From: Prevotellaceae bacterium
GTDB lineage: Bacteria; Bacteroidota; Bacteroidia; Bacteroidales; UBA932
Direction: 5' to 3'
Assembly: GCA_031278135.1 (NCBI GenBank)
Contig: JAITKY010000283.1
Span: 1 to 6,050 of the forward strand
Length of the DNA: 6,050 nt
Shown here in pieces: positions 5,195 through 6,050 of the stretch. The notes beneath the pieces are model-generated. The model made no database searches and had not been told where the DNA came from. It saw only the letters and a list, made by a program, of their open reading frames with translations. Within the stretch, counting starts at the first letter, position 1. The number at the start of each line of letters is the position of its first letter. The position numbers and the translations under genes are program-made.

Positions 5195-6050
5195 ATGTTA
5201 GCAACAAGAAAATTGCCTATCGGCATACAGGATTTTGAAGATTTAAAAACAAACGGTTATTTATATGTAGATAAAACAGAGTATGTTTACCGTTTGGCGA
5301 CTATGGGAAAACCGTATTTTCTCGGACGTCCCCGTCGCTTCGGGAAAAGTCTTTTTTTGTCCACTCTCAAAGCATATTTTCTTGGAAAAAAAGAACTTTT
5401 CGATGGTTTGGCAATTGCTGAACTGGAAAAAGACTGGATAGAATATCCGGTTTTATATTTGGATTTCAATCTGGAAGACTATTCTACTTTATCATCATTC
5501 CGATATGCTTTAGATGCTAACTTAGTCGAATTGGAAGCCCAATGGGGTAGCGTCGAAAGAGAGAAAACGCCCGCATTGCGACTAAACGGACTTATACGTC
5601 GCGCTTGGGAAAAAACCGGACAGAAAGTTGTGGTATTAGTTGACGAATACGATAAACCGTTGATAGAAACAATAGACAATGCCAAACTCAATGAAACCAT
5701 ACGCAAACGCTTAAAAGGTTTTTACAGCGTCCTGAAACGTTCCGACGCTTACCTGCGTTTTGTCTTTCTCACCGGCGTAACCAAATTTTCGAAAGTCAGC
5801 GTTTTTAGCGACTTGAATCATTTAGTGGATATTAGTCTGGATAAAGATTACGCTGGAATTTGCGGCATATCGGAATCGGAATTGACGGCTTATTTTCAAC
5901 CGGAAATAGAACGCCTTGCCGAAGAACGTAAATTGACTTACGAAGAAACATTTACTGAACTCAAAAAACGCTATAACGGTTACCATTTTTGCGAAAATAC
6001 CGAAGGAATGTATAATCCGTTCAGTTTGTTAAATACTTTTAACAAACGCA
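5195..6050 (+). CDS. AAA-ATPase-like / DUF1703 protein (C-terminus cut off)
   Basis: The frame opens at ATG 5195 and is still open at the window end, giving 285 codons. The opening LPIGIQDFEDLKTNGYLYVDKT (residues 7-28, listed here as LPIGIQDF then DLKTNGYLYVDKT) is the standard start of this family. A P-loop RPRRFGKS (45-52) follows; its first glycine is replaced by Arg, as is common in the family. The Walker B segment VVVLVDEYDKP spans 145-155. The FVFLTGVTKFSK strand (189-200) and the YNGYHF and MYNPFSLLN segments (260-280) complete the AAA-ATPase-like domain. Family members are usually above 500 residues with a C-terminal PD-(D/E)XK nuclease-like domain (DUF1703), which would lie beyond the window. 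The biological role is not established. These genes often occur in many copies per Bacteroidota genome. The start follows a good promoter candidate and has no Shine-Dalgarno. Nothing visible indicates decay. Confidence 0.93.
   Translation, partial: MLATRKLPIGIQDFEDLKTNGYLYVDKTEYVYRLATMGKPYFLGRPRRFGKSLFLSTLKAYFLGKKELFDGLAIAELEKDWIEYPVLYLDFNLEDYSTLSSFRYALDANLVELEAQWGSVEREKTPALRLNGLIRRAWEKTGQKVVVLVDEYDKPLIETIDNAKLNETIRKRLKGFYSVLKRSDAYLRFVFLTGVTKFSKVSVFSDLNHLVDISLDKDYAGICGISESELTAYFQPEIERLAEERKLTYEETFTELKKRYNGYHFCENTEGMYNPFSLLNTFNKR

Overview
The window looks like a piece of a Bacteroidota chromosome, probably Bacteroidales. The grounds are an AT-rich intergenic background around coding DNA of moderate GC, TAnnTTTG-type -7 boxes in front of several genes, mostly absent Shine-Dalgarno sequences, and an AAA-ATPase-like/DUF1703 protein of a kind abundant in that phylum. 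The genus cannot be named from the sequence. It reads as ordinary chromosome with a metal-transport operon; no phage, IS element, CRISPR array, rRNA or tRNA was seen.

Layout. Bases 1-78 hold the first 26 codons of a leftward gene that runs off the window. Bases 79-637 are a long divergent intergenic region with no convincing gene. It holds a GC-richer, potentially structured leader for the leftward gene, several inverted repeats (the best at 399-440), a pair of near-identical 18-19 bp direct repeats (505-558), and a weak hairpin plus T-tract with a micro-ORF just before the first rightward gene. From 660 to 4098 three tightly packed genes form an operon: a His-rich CDF-family cation exporter, feoA and feoB. 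After a 78 bp gap with a hairpin and a good promoter candidate comes a YitT-family membrane protein (4177-5076). A 118 bp gap with short repeats and another promoter candidate follows, then the N-terminal 285 codons of an AAA-ATPase-like/DUF1703 protein, cut by the window end.

How the genes work together. FeoB is the inner-membrane ferrous iron importer with a cytosolic GTPase domain, and FeoA is its small SH3-like partner. The first gene encodes a cation diffusion facilitator with the HxxxD/HxxxD metal site typical of zinc-type members. Placing a divalent-cation exporter ahead of an Fe(II) importer on one message suggests coordinated control of metal influx and efflux, for example clearing metal that enters with or competes with iron. 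That role is inferred. The YitT-family protein and the DUF1703 protein appear to be separate transcription units with no evident link to iron.

I did not find a clearly new multi-gene system. The most unusual points are the exporter-plus-Feo operon, the repeat-rich region controlling it, and the CxxCxxC tail of FeoB.
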